From positions 1-64,000 of the forward strand of contig CABJAV010000003.1 in NCBI GenBank assembly GCA_902363675.1: a DNA stretch of 64,000 bases, given 5' to 3'. Shown in pieces: positions 47,233 to 56,182 of this stretch. Below the pieces are notes generated by a model that ran no database searches, was not told the origin of the DNA, and saw nothing but the letters and a program-made list of their open reading frames with translations. How positions within the stretch are numbered: the first letter of the stretch is position 1; each line of letters opens with the position of its first letter. This DNA comes from Lachnospiraceae bacterium (GTDB taxonomy: Bacteria > Bacillota > Clostridia > Lachnospirales > Lachnospiraceae). The position numbers and the translations under genes are program-made.

Positions 47233-48684
47233 TCAATCAAATAAAGAATATTCTTTTTCTGCCCCCACATTTGATACTACACATAACAATGCCCCATAAT
47301 TTGGAGTAACATTTTTGTTAATGGCAAGAAAACACGTTTCGCCTTCACCTATATAATACACATCGCTTACGCTGTAATATTCTGCGGTCTCCACCCCCAT
47401 CGGTTCTGTTTTCGGATTCCAGCTTTCTTTTTTATCTAATTGATTCTTTTGTTGTTTTGTTTTCAAATCATACTGCAACTGTTTTTCATTATCACTTAGC
47501 TGGATATACCGTCCATCCTTCGATACATGAATAAATGTTGCATCATCTCCCTGTAATCCCTTAAAATGATTTTTTTCAAAATCAACATAATCCGTCAGGT
47601 CTGAAGAGGAAAGATCATAAACATACACCCCCATATTGTCATAAACAACTAATTGTCCCTTTCCGACATAACCAATTTTAGGCATTGTATCATCAAAATT
47701 TAAAGTTGATTTGTAACTTGCCAGCCTTGCAAGTTCTTTCGAATCAACATTATTCAAACCAATTTTTTTATAAAGAAAACTTCCAAATAATACTACTAAT
47801 AACAATCCACTGGCAACAACTATATATATTGTTTTTTGGCAGCTATATTCTTTCCCAATATTTTTAATCCGCATCTTCAATGTACTCCTTTCGCAAATAA
47901 AAGGTCGCATAGCTGATACATATTTTAATCTACCTTTATCACATAACCGAAGTAATGTTCTGGCATAAAATTTTCTTTCCTCCATTGATGTATTTTGTAA
48001 TGTCTGTTCATCACAGGCCATTTCTATATCTTTATTTACTCCAAAATAAATTAACCAACATAAGGGATTATACCAATTTAAAGCAAGAGCTATATAATAC
48101 AACATCATCAATAGATAATCTTTGCGTTTTATATGGGTCTTTTCATGCTGTAACACTATCTGCCGTTGCTCTGGACTCAAATCAAATGGCAAAAATATTT
48201 TTGGTTTAACTAAGCCGATAACACAAGCCATGCTTTCTTTCCACTCATAGATTTCATCCTGTGAAGATATCTTCTTTGCATTCTTTGTTCTTCTACAAAC
48301 AGCAATCCTCTGTATAATATAATATACAGCAAAAACCAAAAGACCTATATACCACAATATCATAAGAATATTTATATTCTTCTTTTTTCCCATGTATGGT
48401 TTCGATGTATTTTCATCTTTTGGAAATATTTGCAAAGAATTATCACTTTTCATTTCCTGTGCAGAAAGATTTTCATTCTTTTCAACAAATGTTTCCGAAT
48501 ACAAAATGCCATATTCCGTATATATAGATACCGGAAACAATAAACGTATCAAAAGTATCACCCACAACATTATTTTTATGTAATTAGACTGTTTTCTTAA
48601 TAAAAATCTTATAAATAAAAATATTATAATAACTATTATTGTTCCACTCAAAGAACCACTATAAAATTTGAAAAAATCATTCAT
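47233..48684 (-). CDS. M56-family (BlaR1/MecR1-like) membrane metalloprotease sensor
   Basis: A 483-residue protein with three N-terminal membrane helices, a cytosolic zinc protease site H180-E181-K-T-H184 (LQHEKTHIKRKDYL) and the later MACDEQTL motif, and a fourth helix at about 287-305. The extracellular C-terminus (about 180 residues) is not a penicillin-binding domain; it has repeated beta-strand patterns (GKGQLVVYDNMGVYVYDLSS, KDGRYIQLSDNEKQLQYDL) like a propeller fragment. On signal binding it should trigger cleavage of the BlaI-type repressor encoded just upstream (8-nt overlap). Base composition is visibly more AT-rich than in the etf genes. Confidence 0.87.
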   Translation of the reverse strand: MNDFFKFYSGSLSGTIIVIIIFLFIRFLLRKQSNYIKIMLWVILLIRLLFPVSIYTEYGILYSETFVEKNENLSAQEMKSDNSLQIFPKDENTSKPYMGKKKNINILMILWYIGLLVFAVYYIIQRIAVCRRTKNAKKISSQDEIYEWKESMACVIGLVKPKIFLPFDLSPEQRQIVLQHEKTHIKRKDYLLMMLYYIALALNWYNPLCWLIYFGVNKDIEMACDEQTLQNTSMEERKFYARTLLRLCDKGRLKYVSAMRPFICERSTLKMRIKNIGKEYSCQKTIYIVVASGLLLVVLFGSFLYKKIGLNNVDSKELARLASYKSTLNFDDTMPKIGYVGKGQLVVYDNMGVYVYDLSSSDLTDYVDFEKNHFKGLQGDDATFIHVSKDGRYIQLSDNEKQLQYDLKTKQQKNQLDKKESWNPKTEPMGVETAEYYSVSDVYYIGEGETCFLAINKNVTPNYGALLCVVSNVGAEKEYSLFD

Positions 48685-49045
48685 GTAGTTCCTCCTTATA
48701 TTCGTCTATTACTTTCTCCAATTCTTGAATATCTTCTCTTGTCAGATTTCTTTCTTTGATAAACGAAAGGACAAATTGCGGTAATGAATTTGAAAAATAT
48801 TCCTTTATAACTTCTTTTCTCTGACCATTTTCATAATCTTCTCTTGATTTTAATACAGTAATAACTGCCTCTGAATTACAAACCATTTTTTTATCAACTA
48901 ATTTTTTCAAATTAGTATAGGTTGTTGACTTTTTCCAATTAAACCGCTCTAAACATTCTTTAACAAGTTTATTTGAAGGAATTTGACCCTTCTCCCAAAT
49001 TACTTCCATCAATTTTAATTCTGCTTTTGTCAAATAAGTTTTCAT
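48677..49045 (-). CDS. BlaI/MecI-family transcriptional repressor
   Basis: A 122-residue winged-helix repressor: TKAELKLMEVIWEKGQIPSN, KKSTTYTNLKKLVDKKMV, and a C-terminal helical dimer part (ERNLTREDIQELEKVIDEY). BlaI repressors are cut by their partner M56 protease. Start at ATG 49045 behind GGTGA; a GTG 9 nt upstream is an alternative. The operon seems to be blaI-M56 only. No beta-lactamase gene is present, so the target is something else, possibly the small membrane protein upstream. Confidence 0.9.
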   Translation of the reverse strand: MKTYLTKAELKLMEVIWEKGQIPSNKLVKECLERFNWKKSTTYTNLKKLVDKKMVCNSEAVITVLKSREDYENGQRKEVIKEYFSNSLPQFVLSFIKERNLTREDIQELEKVIDEYKEELHE

Positions 49046-49083
49046 TTCTATCACCGTATTTATTACTTTACCTATTTATTTTT

Positions 49084-49102
49084 GGTCTAAACTACTTAGA
49101 CC
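49084..49102. promoter_or_regulatory. Putative BlaI-type operator
   Basis: Palindrome GGTCTAA-ACTAC-TTAGACC, with a further TTAGTCTAA copy just beside it at 49107-49115. It lies 39 nt upstream of the blaI start, the usual place for autoregulation. The motif differs from the classical TACA-TGTA box. Confidence 0.6.
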
Positions 49103-49156
49103 ACTTTTAGTCTAAGTCATTTAAACCTGTTTGTCAAGTATTTCCTTACACAAAAA

Positions 49157-49180
49157 ACCGCCGTGGAAATCCGCGGCGGT
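49157..49180. terminator. Terminator hairpin, copy b
   Basis: ACCGCCGTGG-AAAT-CCGCGGCGGT. It lies between the small membrane protein gene and the BlaI promoter; it probably ends the upstream transcript. Confidence 0.75.
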
Positions 49181-49210
49181 CTGTAAAATTTTGTATATTT
49201 TCAAAATGTC

Positions 49211-49375
49211 CTAATTATTATCTGATTTTAAATATCCTGCAATCACATAGATCAAACCTATAAGTGAAATCGCCCACCCGATGTATGTAAAGAAACCCGA
49301 AACATCCCCAACACCACCAATGACAATTGCGATTCCAAACAATATGATAGCTATTCCCAGAATCATTTTTTTCAT
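49211..49375 (-). CDS. Small two-helix membrane protein
   Basis: A 54-residue protein: MKKMILGIAIILFGIAIVI and then FFTYIGWAISLIGLIYVIA form two membrane helices joined by GGVGDVSG, ending with KSDNN. It is preceded by a GGTGG site. Nothing known matches its function. A longer ORF in another frame over the same DNA (49218-49412) has no such features. It lies between the etfA terminator and the BlaI/M56 module, inside the stretch bounded by etfA-end duplicates. Confidence 0.7.
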   Translation of the reverse strand: MKKMILGIAIILFGIAIVIGGVGDVSGFFTYIGWAISLIGLIYVIAGYLKSDNN

Positions 49376-49430
49376 CCCATCCACCAGCTTTCCTCTTCGT
49401 TAAATCACTCATAACGCAAAAAGAGACAAA

Positions 49431-49454
49431 ACCGCCGCAGAAATCCGCGGCGGT
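49431..49454 (-). terminator. etfA terminator (hairpin copy c)
   Basis: ACCGCCGCAG-AAAT-CCGCGGCGGT with one mismatch next to the loop, T/TCTTTT on the plus side and AAAA on the other. It lies 30 nt past the etfA stop codon and ends the butyrate operon. Confidence 0.8.
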
Positions 49455-49483
49455 TTCTTTTCACATCTTTATGTAAGATGAAA

Positions 49484-50533
49484 TTATTTATTCTTCATTT
49501 CAGCCTTTAAAGCTTCTGTCAGAGCTGGAACGATCTTGTTCAGATCTCCAACGATACCGTAATCAGCTACGGAGAAGATTGGAGCATCCTCATCCTTGTT
49601 GATTGCGATGATCAGGTCAGACTCTTCCATACCAGCTACGTGCTGGATTGCTCCGGAAATACCGATTGCAAAGTAGATCTGTGGACGAACCGTCTTACCT
49701 GTCTGTCCTACCTGATAATCCTGTGCCAACCAGCCGTTTTCTACAGCGGCACGGGAACAGCTTACCATTCCGCCAAATACATCAGCGAGATCCTGCAGCA
49801 TCTTGAAGTTCTCTTTGCTTCCAACTCCACGACCACCGGATACAAGAACCTTTGCATCCATGATGTTCTCTACGTTTCCAACTGCCTTAACAACGTTAAG
49901 AATGTCAACGTAACGGTTGTTCTTCTCAAGTGTAGGATTGAACTCGATTACTTCTGCCTTGCGTCCAGCCTCTTTTGGAAGCTTCTGCATAACACCAGGA
50001 CGAACGGTAGCCATCTGAGGACGGTTGTCCGGGCAGGCGATGGTTGCGATTGTGTTTCCACCGAATGCAGGACGGGTCATCAGTAACTGGTTGTGCTTCT
50101 GCTCGTCTTCCTTACCAGGAACTGCGTTGATTGGGAAATCACCGATCTCAAGCTTTGTACAGTCAGCGGTAAGTCCAGTTGCAACTCTTGCAGATACGGT
50201 AGGACCAAGGTCACGACCGATTGCTGTTGCACCAACTAACATAATCTCTGGCTTGTACTCATTGATGACTGCTGCAAGAGCCTGTGCATATGGCTCTGTA
50301 CGGTATGTCTCAAGTTCAGGGTTGTCCACTACGATAACCTTGTCTGCGCCATACTCGCCTAACTCATCTGTTAAGCCCTTTACGTTTGATCCAAGAAGGA
50401 CTGCTGTTACGTCTGTTCCTAAATCTTTTGCAAGCTCCTTTGCCTTTCCGATTAACTCAAAAGCGATAGAGCTAAGTTCATTGTCTACCTGCTGTGCGTA
50501 GATAAATACGCCCTTATATTCTTCTAAACCCAT
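49484..50533 (-). CDS. etfA: Electron transfer flavoprotein alpha subunit
   Basis: EtfA carries FAD in its C-terminal domain (SGRGVGSKENFKMLQDLA, VGQTGKTVRPQIYFAIGISGAIQH, in parts) and pairs with EtfB to pass electrons between NADH, ferredoxin and butyryl-CoA dehydrogenase; in butyrate-forming clostridia the complex bifurcates electrons. About 349 residues from ATG 50533 (GGTGA 5 nt upstream); GTG at 50545 is another possibility. Last gene of thl-hbd-bcd-etfB-etfA. Confidence 0.96.
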   Translation of the reverse strand: MGLEEYKGVFIYAQQVDNELSSIAFELIGKAKELAKDLGTDVTAVLLGSNVKGLTDELGEYGADKVIVVDNPELETYRTEPYAQALAAVINEYKPEIMLVGATAIGRDLGPTVSARVATGLTADCTKLEIGDFPINAVPGKEDEQKHNQLLMTRPAFGGNTIATIACPDNRPQMATVRPGVMQKLPKEAGRKAEVIEFNPTLEKNNRYVDILNVVKAVGNVENIMDAKVLVSGGRGVGSKENFKMLQDLADVFGGMVSCSRAAVENGWLAQDYQVGQTGKTVRPQIYFAIGISGAIQHVAGMEESDLIIAINKDEDAPIFSVADYGIVGDLNKIVPALTEALKAEMKNK

Positions 50534-50559
50534 GTTATTCACCACTTTTCTCTATAATC

Positions 50560-51342
50560 TTAGATAATATGTTTCTCTTTGAATTTTCCGATTAAGTATG
50601 CAACGGACTCTGCAGGATCCAGATTTACTTTCTCTCCTGCACCCTTCGGTACCTTATCAGATGCCTTAGCGATCTTTGTTGGAGATCCTTTCAGACCAAG
50701 GTTAGAATCATCTACATCCTTTAAGTCTGCTCTGCCCCATACGGTAACTTCTTTGTCACATGCATCGAAGATTCCGCCTGGAGTCATATATCTTGGCTCA
50801 TTTAACTCAGAAAGAGCAGTGATCAGACAAGGCATTTTAGCCTTAACTTCATGATATCTGTCCTCATACTGACGCTTAACAATTACAGAATCTCCCTCAA
50901 CCTTGATATCCTCAGCATAAGAGATTACCGGAAGTCCAAGATGCTCAGCGATCTGTGGTCCAACCTGTGCTGTATCACCATCGATAGCCTGACGACCTGT
51001 GATGATTAAATCGTAATCCAGGTTACGAAGTGCACCGGCAATTGTTGTAGAAGTAGCCCATGTATCAGCTCCACCTAAAACACGATCTGTAACAAGAATT
51101 GCATCATCAGCGCCCATAGCCATAGCCTCACGAAGAACGGCATCAGCCTTTGGAAGTCCCATGGTAAGAACAGTAACCTTTGCACCGTTCTGATCTTTAA
51201 TTCTAAGTGCTGCCTCAAGACCAGCTTTATCGTCTGGGTTCATGATAGCAAGCATTGCAGCTCTATCGAGTGTTCCGTCTGCGTTGAACTTTACGCCGCC
51301 CTTTGTATCCGGAACCTGTTTAATACATACTACGATATTCAT
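50560..51342 (-). CDS. etfB: Electron transfer flavoprotein beta subunit
   Basis: A 260-residue EtfB. MNIVVCIKQVPDTK at the start and the DYDLIITGRQAIDGDTAQVGPQIAEHLG motif (in parts) are diagnostic. In clostridial EtfAB it holds the bifurcating FAD. 52 nt after bcd and 26 nt before etfA. Confidence 0.96.
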   Translation of the reverse strand: MNIVVCIKQVPDTKGGVKFNADGTLDRAAMLAIMNPDDKAGLEAALRIKDQNGAKVTVLTMGLPKADAVLREAMAMGADDAILVTDRVLGGADTWATSTTIAGALRNLDYDLIITGRQAIDGDTAQVGPQIAEHLGLPVISYAEDIKVEGDSVIVKRQYEDRYHEVKAKMPCLITALSELNEPRYMTPGGIFDACDKEVTVWGRADLKDVDDSNLGLKGSPTKIAKASDKVPKGAGEKVNLDPAESVAYLIGKFKEKHII

Positions 51343-51393
51343 GTATTATCTATCTCCTTTTCTTCAATCTTGTTCTTTGATGTATCAGTGATA

Positions 51394-52548
51394 CTATCTT
51401 AATAATGCTCCAGAGATAACCATACGCTGAACTTCTGAAGTTCCCTCGTAGATCTCTGTGATCTTAGCATCACGCATCATACGCTCTACGTCGTACTCAC
51501 GGATATATCCGTAACCACCGAATAACTGAACAACTTCTGTTGTAACAGCCATTGCAGTCTCTGCTGCGAATAACTTAGCCTTAGCTGCTTCTACAGAATA
51601 AGTCTTCTGTGTAGCCTTAGCCATAGCTGCCTTGTAAACAAGAAGCTGCGCAGCTTCAATTCTTGCTGCCATATCAGCAATCTTGAACTGTGTATTCTGC
51701 TGCTGTGCGATAGAACGACCGAACTGCTTTCTCTCTTTTGTATATGCGATACAACGATCCAAAGCGCCCTCTGCGATACCAAGTGCCTGAGCAGCGATAC
51801 CGATACGTCCACCATCAAGTGTGTGCATAGCGATTGGGAAGCCTCTTCCTTCCTGACCGAGTAATGCATCCTTTGGGATTCTGCAATCCTCAAAGATCAG
51901 CTCGTATGTAGAAGATCCGCGGATACCCATCTTCTTTTCTTTTGTTCCGAAAGAGAATCCAGGAGCACCCTTCTCTACGATAAATGCGGAGAAGTTCTTC
52001 TTCTTTCTGCCTCTCTTGTCTTCGGTAATGCTTGTGATTGCGATTACGATGTAAACATCTGCAACCTTACCATTTGTGATGAAACACTTAGATCCGTTTA
52101 AAACCCACTCATCACCATCTAATACAGCCTTTGTCTGGCAGCCCTGTGCGTCTGTACCAGCACCTGGCTCAGTAAGACCGAAAGCACCAATTTTCTCGCC
52201 CTTTGCAAGCGGTACTACATATTTCTTCTTCTGCTCCTCTGTACCAAATGTCATAATTGGATCGATACAAAGAGAAGTATGTGCAGATACGATAACGCCG
52301 GTAGTAGCACAAACCTTGGATAACTCCTCTACACACATAACGTATGTTAAAGGATCACATCCCTGTCCGCCGTACTCCTTTGGTACTGGAATTCCCATGA
52401 ATCCATATTTTCCCATCTTTGCAACAGTCTCAGCCGGGAACTGTTCTGTCTCGTCAGTCTCCTGTGCAAGAGGTTTTACTTCTGTCTCAGCGAAGTCTCT
52501 GAAAAGACCGCGAGCCATCTCATGTTTCTTGTCTAAAGTAAAATCCAT
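51394..52548 (-). CDS. bcd: Butyryl-CoA dehydrogenase
   Basis: A 384-residue acyl-CoA dehydrogenase that reduces crotonyl-CoA to butyryl-CoA with EtfAB as partner. Motifs: [50 protein letters not shown] and the catalytic-base region YEGTSEVQR (Glu). It is in the middle of the butyrate cluster, 46 nt after hbd. No C-terminal fusion. Confidence 0.96.
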   Translation of the reverse strand: MDFTLDKKHEMARGLFRDFAETEVKPLAQETDETEQFPAETVAKMGKYGFMGIPVPKEYGGQGCDPLTYVMCVEELSKVCATTGVIVSAHTSLCIDPIMTFGTEEQKKKYVVPLAKGEKIGAFGLTEPGAGTDAQGCQTKAVLDGDEWVLNGSKCFITNGKVADVYIVIAITSITEDKRGRKKKNFSAFIVEKGAPGFSFGTKEKKMGIRGSSTYELIFEDCRIPKDALLGQEGRGFPIAMHTLDGGRIGIAAQALGIAEGALDRCIAYTKERKQFGRSIAQQQNTQFKIADMAARIEAAQLLVYKAAMAKATQKTYSVEAAKAKLFAAETAMAVTTEVVQLFGGYGYIREYDVERMMRDAKITEIYEGTSEVQRMVISGALLR

Positions 52549-52593
52549 GATTTTAACACTCCTTAATTATGATTTATTTTTATTTATACTTTT

Positions 52594-53466
52594 CTACTGT
52601 GCGTCTACAGGTGTCTTTGTGCGGTCTGCATTGTAGATGTAGAATCCCTTACCAGACTTAGCACCAAGGTTACCGCCACGAACCATCTTACGGATAAGTG
52701 GACATGCACGATACTTGCTGTCTCCTGTCTCATTGTACAGTACATCCATGATTGCGAGGCAGATATCAAGACCAATGAAATCACCTAACTCTAATGGTCC
52801 CATTGGATGGTTAGCACCAAGTTTCATAGCTGCATCGATACCAGCGATATCAGATACACCTTCCATCTTGATGAAAGCAGCTTCGTTGATCATTGGAATT
52901 AAGATACGGTTTACTACGAAACCAGCAGCCTCGTTAACCTGAACCGGAGTCTTTCCAATCTCTACAGCGATCTTCTTGATTGCTTCAACAGTCTCAGCAG
53001 GTGTGTTAACACCAGCGATAACCTCTACTAACTTCATACGGTCAGCAGGATTGAAGAAATGCATACCGATCATTGGACGTGTAAGTCCATTTCCGATCTC
53101 TGTGATAGAAAGAGAAGATGTGTTAGAAGCGAAGATACACTCTGGCTTAGCAATCTTGTCTAACTCAGAAAATGTTGTCTTCTTAACCTGCATATCTTCG
53201 AAAGCAGCCTCAACGATAAGATCGCAGTCAGCACACAAATTTTCTTTTAAACCTGGAGTGATCTTTGCAAGGATTGCATCAACCTTCTCCTGTGTCATTT
53301 TCTCTTTTGCAACAAGTCTTGCATATCCTTTTGCAATCTTGTCTTTTCCGCCTTCAGCCCACTCCTGCTTGATATCGCAGAGTGCTACTTCATATCCGTC
53401 AACCTGTGCGAATGCTTTAGCGATTCCCTGGCCCATTGTACCAGCGCCGATAACTCCAACCTTCAT
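52594..53466 (-). CDS. hbd: 3-hydroxybutyryl-CoA dehydrogenase
   Basis: A 290-residue NAD(P)-linked dehydrogenase converting acetoacetyl-CoA to 3-hydroxybutyryl-CoA. Rossmann motif GVIGAGTMGQGIAKAF, FFNPADRMKLVEVI with the catalytic His context (GMHFFNPA), and AAGFVVNRILIPMINEA. Start at 53466, behind AGGAGG; the frame is open to 53496. 82 nt after the thl stop codon. Confidence 0.96.
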   Translation of the reverse strand: MKVGVIGAGTMGQGIAKAFAQVDGYEVALCDIKQEWAEGGKDKIAKGYARLVAKEKMTQEKVDAILAKITPGLKENLCADCDLIVEAAFEDMQVKKTTFSELDKIAKPECIFASNTSSLSITEIGNGLTRPMIGMHFFNPADRMKLVEVIAGVNTPAETVEAIKKIAVEIGKTPVQVNEAAGFVVNRILIPMINEAAFIKMEGVSDIAGIDAAMKLGANHPMGPLELGDFIGLDICLAIMDVLYNETGDSKYRACPLIRKMVRGGNLGAKSGKGFYIYNADRTKTPVDAQ

Positions 53467-53548
53467 TTTTGTTCCTCCTAATATAAATATATTCACATTA
53501 CAAGGGGATGCAATGCATCCCCTCTATGTATCTTATTTGACAAAGAAA

Positions 53549-54733
53549 TTAGTATTTCTCAACGATTGTAGAACATCCCATTCCACCACCGATGCAAAGT
53601 GTAGCAAGACCTCTGTTAGATCCACGCTTCTGCATCTCATGAAGCAGTGTAACAAGGATACGGCATCCAGAAGCTCCAACCGGATGTCCAAGTGCGATTG
53701 CACCACCGTTTACGTTTACCTTGCTCATGTCGAACTTTAAGTCTCTTGCAACTGCGATAGACTGAGCAGCAAATGCCTCATTAGCCTCAATCAGATCGAA
53801 ATCATCAATTGTAAGTCCTGTCTTAGCAAGAACTTTCTTTGTAGATGCAACTGGTCCAACACCCATGATCTCTGGCTCAACTCCGCCAAGAGCTCCAGCT
53901 ACCCATGTAGCCATTGGTGTAACACCAAGCTCCTTAGCCTTCTCTTCGCTCATAACAACGATTGCTGCAGCACCATCATTGATTCCGGAAGCGTTACCAG
54001 CTGTAACCAGTCCGCCTTCCTTACCAGAGCAGCAACGTAATTTGCTAAGAGACTCAGCAGTTGTTCCTGGACGAGGTCCCTCATCCTTTACGAAGTCAAC
54101 CATTTCCTTCTTAACCTTAACCGGTACCGGAACGATCTCATCGTCGAACTTACCAGCTGCGATAGCTGCTTCGCACTTCTGCTGGCTGTTTGCAGAGAAC
54201 TCATCAAGTTCTTCTCTTGTGATACCATACTTGTCACATACGTTCTCAGCAGTGATCATCATATGATAGTGGTTGAATGCATCTGTTAATGCATCGTTAA
54301 CCATTGTATCGATAATTGTTGCATTGTTCATTCTGTATCCGAAACGAGCCTTTGTCATAGCGTAAGGAGCCATGGACATGTTCTCCATACCACCAGCTAC
54401 AACGATATCAGCCTCGCCAGCCATGATCATTGTTGCAGCATCGTTTACACACTTAAGACCAGAACCACATACTACGTTGATTGTGATTGCCGGAACCTCG
54501 ATTGGTAAACCAGCCTTGATGGAAGCCTGACGAGCTACGTTCTGTCCCTGAGCTGCCTGGATTACACAACCCATCTTAACTTCGTCAACCATCTCCGGCT
54601 TAACACCAGCTCTGTTTAAAGCTTCTTTAATTACGATTGCACCTAAATCTGCTGCTGGAGTATTGCTTAATGCTCCACCCATCTTGCCGATTGCTGTACG
54701 ACAAGCACCTGCTAATACAACTTTCTTTGCCAT
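53549..54733 (-). CDS. thlA: Acetyl-CoA C-acetyltransferase (thiolase)
   Basis: A 394-residue thiolase that joins two acetyl-CoA to acetoacetyl-CoA, the first step of butyrate synthesis. Active-site Cys in [10 protein letters not shown], His in [10 protein letters not shown] and the second Cys in LCIGGGMG are all present. First gene of the cluster, behind a good promoter. Ordinary length. Confidence 0.96.
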   Translation of the reverse strand: MAKKVVLAGACRTAIGKMGGALSNTPAADLGAIVIKEALNRAGVKPEMVDEVKMGCVIQAAQGQNVARQASIKAGLPIEVPAITINVVCGSGLKCVNDAATMIMAGEADIVVAGGMENMSMAPYAMTKARFGYRMNNATIIDTMVNDALTDAFNHYHMMITAENVCDKYGITREELDEFSANSQQKCEAAIAAGKFDDEIVPVPVKVKKEMVDFVKDEGPRPGTTAESLSKLRCCSGKEGGLVTAGNASGINDGAAAIVVMSEEKAKELGVTPMATWVAGALGGVEPEIMGVGPVASTKKVLAKTGLTIDDFDLIEANEAFAAQSIAVARDLKFDMSKVNVNGGAIALGHPVGASGCRILVTLLHEMQKRGSNRGLATLCIGGGMGCSTIVEKY

Positions 54734-54795
54734 TCTTCGTTCTCCTTTAAATCAAACTCGCATCCGTAGATGCTGTTAATTTTTTAACAATGTTT

Positions 54796-54824
54796 ATATT
54801 ACCACATTTTTCGCTTAAAATCAA
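54796..54824 (-). promoter_or_regulatory. Promoter of the butyrate operon
   Basis: Minus-strand -35 TTGATT (54819-54824), 17-nt spacer, -10 TAATAT (54796-54801), about 60 nt before the thlA start codon. No clear Rex-like palindrome was seen next to it. Confidence 0.7.
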
Positions 54825-54988
54825 TCTATTTTCGTCTTATGACCGAAAAAAAGATGCCCTCTTTTACTCTCATTGCATAATTTACCATTATATGCTATAT
54901 TAGAAATAGTTATAAACGTTATTTTCTGACTGTTTTTTTGAGCGCCGCATGGGGGGTGCCGCAGCTAATTAAAGGGAAGGTATAAACT

Positions 54989-56161
54989 ATGAAATTTGTA
55001 AAAACAGATGACTTAAAAGCCGGCATGCGCCTTGCAAAACCAATCTATAATAAAAACGGTGTACTTCTCTACGACCGCAATTCCGCTCTGACCGCGCCTG
55101 GTATTGTCAGCATTCGGAACTTTGGATTATTTGGCATCTATATTCTCGAACCTGCGGAGCCGGTTCCACCACTTTCCCGTGAAGATTTGGAATTCGAACA
55201 ATTACAGACTATTTACATGTTCAAACTACGCGAGTGTTTTTCAACAATCGAAAAGCGCAAAAAAATTGCTTCACTTCCTGCACTTCTTGCAGATATCATG
55301 AAGCATTACTGCAACCTGAACCATCGCGTAAATTTCAACCAGAACCTGCGAAGTGGTGAAGATTTTGTATACAAGCATGCCATCAGCACTGCAATTCTTG
55401 TTGCCATGATGTCTGCACAATTGAAATTTGCTCCACAAAAACAGATGGCTATGATCACAGCCGCATTGCTGTATGATATTGGCTATCTGCATGTACCAAA
55501 AGCAACATTAGAAAAAAGCAACGAATTATCTGCCGCAGACCGGGATATTATTCAAAAAGCATTGGAGCGTGGGTTAGAACCACTTTCTATGTATCGTAAT
55601 GATTTCGAATTTTTTTCTCGGTCACTGGCCTTGATGCAGGCTTACGTATATGCCGATTTTCCAGAAAAATTTACTGCCAGACCGGACGATGAATTACAAC
55701 AGATGGTTCAAATATTAAGAGTGGCCGATCAGTTTGACCAATTGACCGCCATGAGTGTTGGACACGATCCTGTTTCGGAAATCATGGCCATGCGCACTTT
55801 CGAAAAAGATACCGATCATTTTCCACCAGATATTACCTCGGTTCTTGCCGAATGTATTCATATTGTGCCACAGGCTGCCAGTATTGATTTATCTTCGGGA
55901 GATAAGGGAATCGTTCTCATAGAAAACACAAAAGATTTTATGCGTCCGGTCATTCTACGGCTGTCAGACAATCAGATTTATGATCTCCGCCAGGATCATG
56001 TTTACAAATATTTACAAATTACTGATATCATGAAAACAATGGATAACCGTGTCCAAATGGACAAAGAAACATTAAATCACTTTTTCCCGGATGACAAATT
56101 AAAGATTCTGACAGAACAGATTCGTGAGGATTTGCAACGTCGAAATAAAAAAGTATCATAG
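54989..56161 (+). CDS. HD-GYP-type protein with degenerate catalytic site
   Basis: A 390-residue protein. The N-terminus (KAGMRLAKPIYNKNGVLLYDR) matches the domain that precedes many HD-GYP phosphodiesterases. The HD region keeps H130 (YKHAISTAIL), but where active enzymes have HD the sequence reads Y162-D163, the DIGK motif is DIGY (Tyr166), and the HxxxG histidine is Ala191 (QKALERG). So c-di-GMP hydrolysis is unlikely; a binding or scaffold role is possible. It stands alone, divergent from thlA, with AAGGGAAGG upstream. Its stop codon lies inside a terminator stem. Confidence 0.82.
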   Translation: MKFVKTDDLKAGMRLAKPIYNKNGVLLYDRNSALTAPGIVSIRNFGLFGIYILEPAEPVPPLSREDLEFEQLQTIYMFKLRECFSTIEKRKKIASLPALLADIMKHYCNLNHRVNFNQNLRSGEDFVYKHAISTAILVAMMSAQLKFAPQKQMAMITAALLYDIGYLHVPKATLEKSNELSAADRDIIQKALERGLEPLSMYRNDFEFFSRSLALMQAYVYADFPEKFTARPDDELQQMVQILRVADQFDQLTAMSVGHDPVSEIMAMRTFEKDTDHFPPDITSVLAECIHIVPQAASIDLSSGDKGIVLIENTKDFMRPVILRLSDNQIYDLRQDHVYKYLQITDIMKTMDNRVQMDKETLNHFFPDDKLKILTEQIREDLQRRNKKVS

Positions 56162-56182
56162 CAAATGCTATGATACTTTTTT
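56147..56182. terminator. Bidirectional terminator with both stop codons in the stem
   Basis: Perfect 17-bp stem AAAAAAGTATCATAGCA / TGCTATGATACTTTTTT with a 2-nt loop. The TAG of the HD-type gene (56159-56161) and the stop of the PAP2 gene (56168-56170) both lie within it. Confidence 0.9.

Noticed and set aside
49218..49412. 64-codon minus-strand ORF (MSDLTKRK...)
   Set aside because: It is a shifted frame over the real 54-codon membrane protein at 49211-49375, which has better hydrophobic structure and a start site.
47145..49454. Three ACCGCCGCGG hairpins considered as a CRISPR-like or mobile repeat
   Set aside because: Spacing is irregular (about 2 kb and 0.27 kb), each lies at a gene end, and two carry etfA-end sequence; terminators and a duplication explain them.
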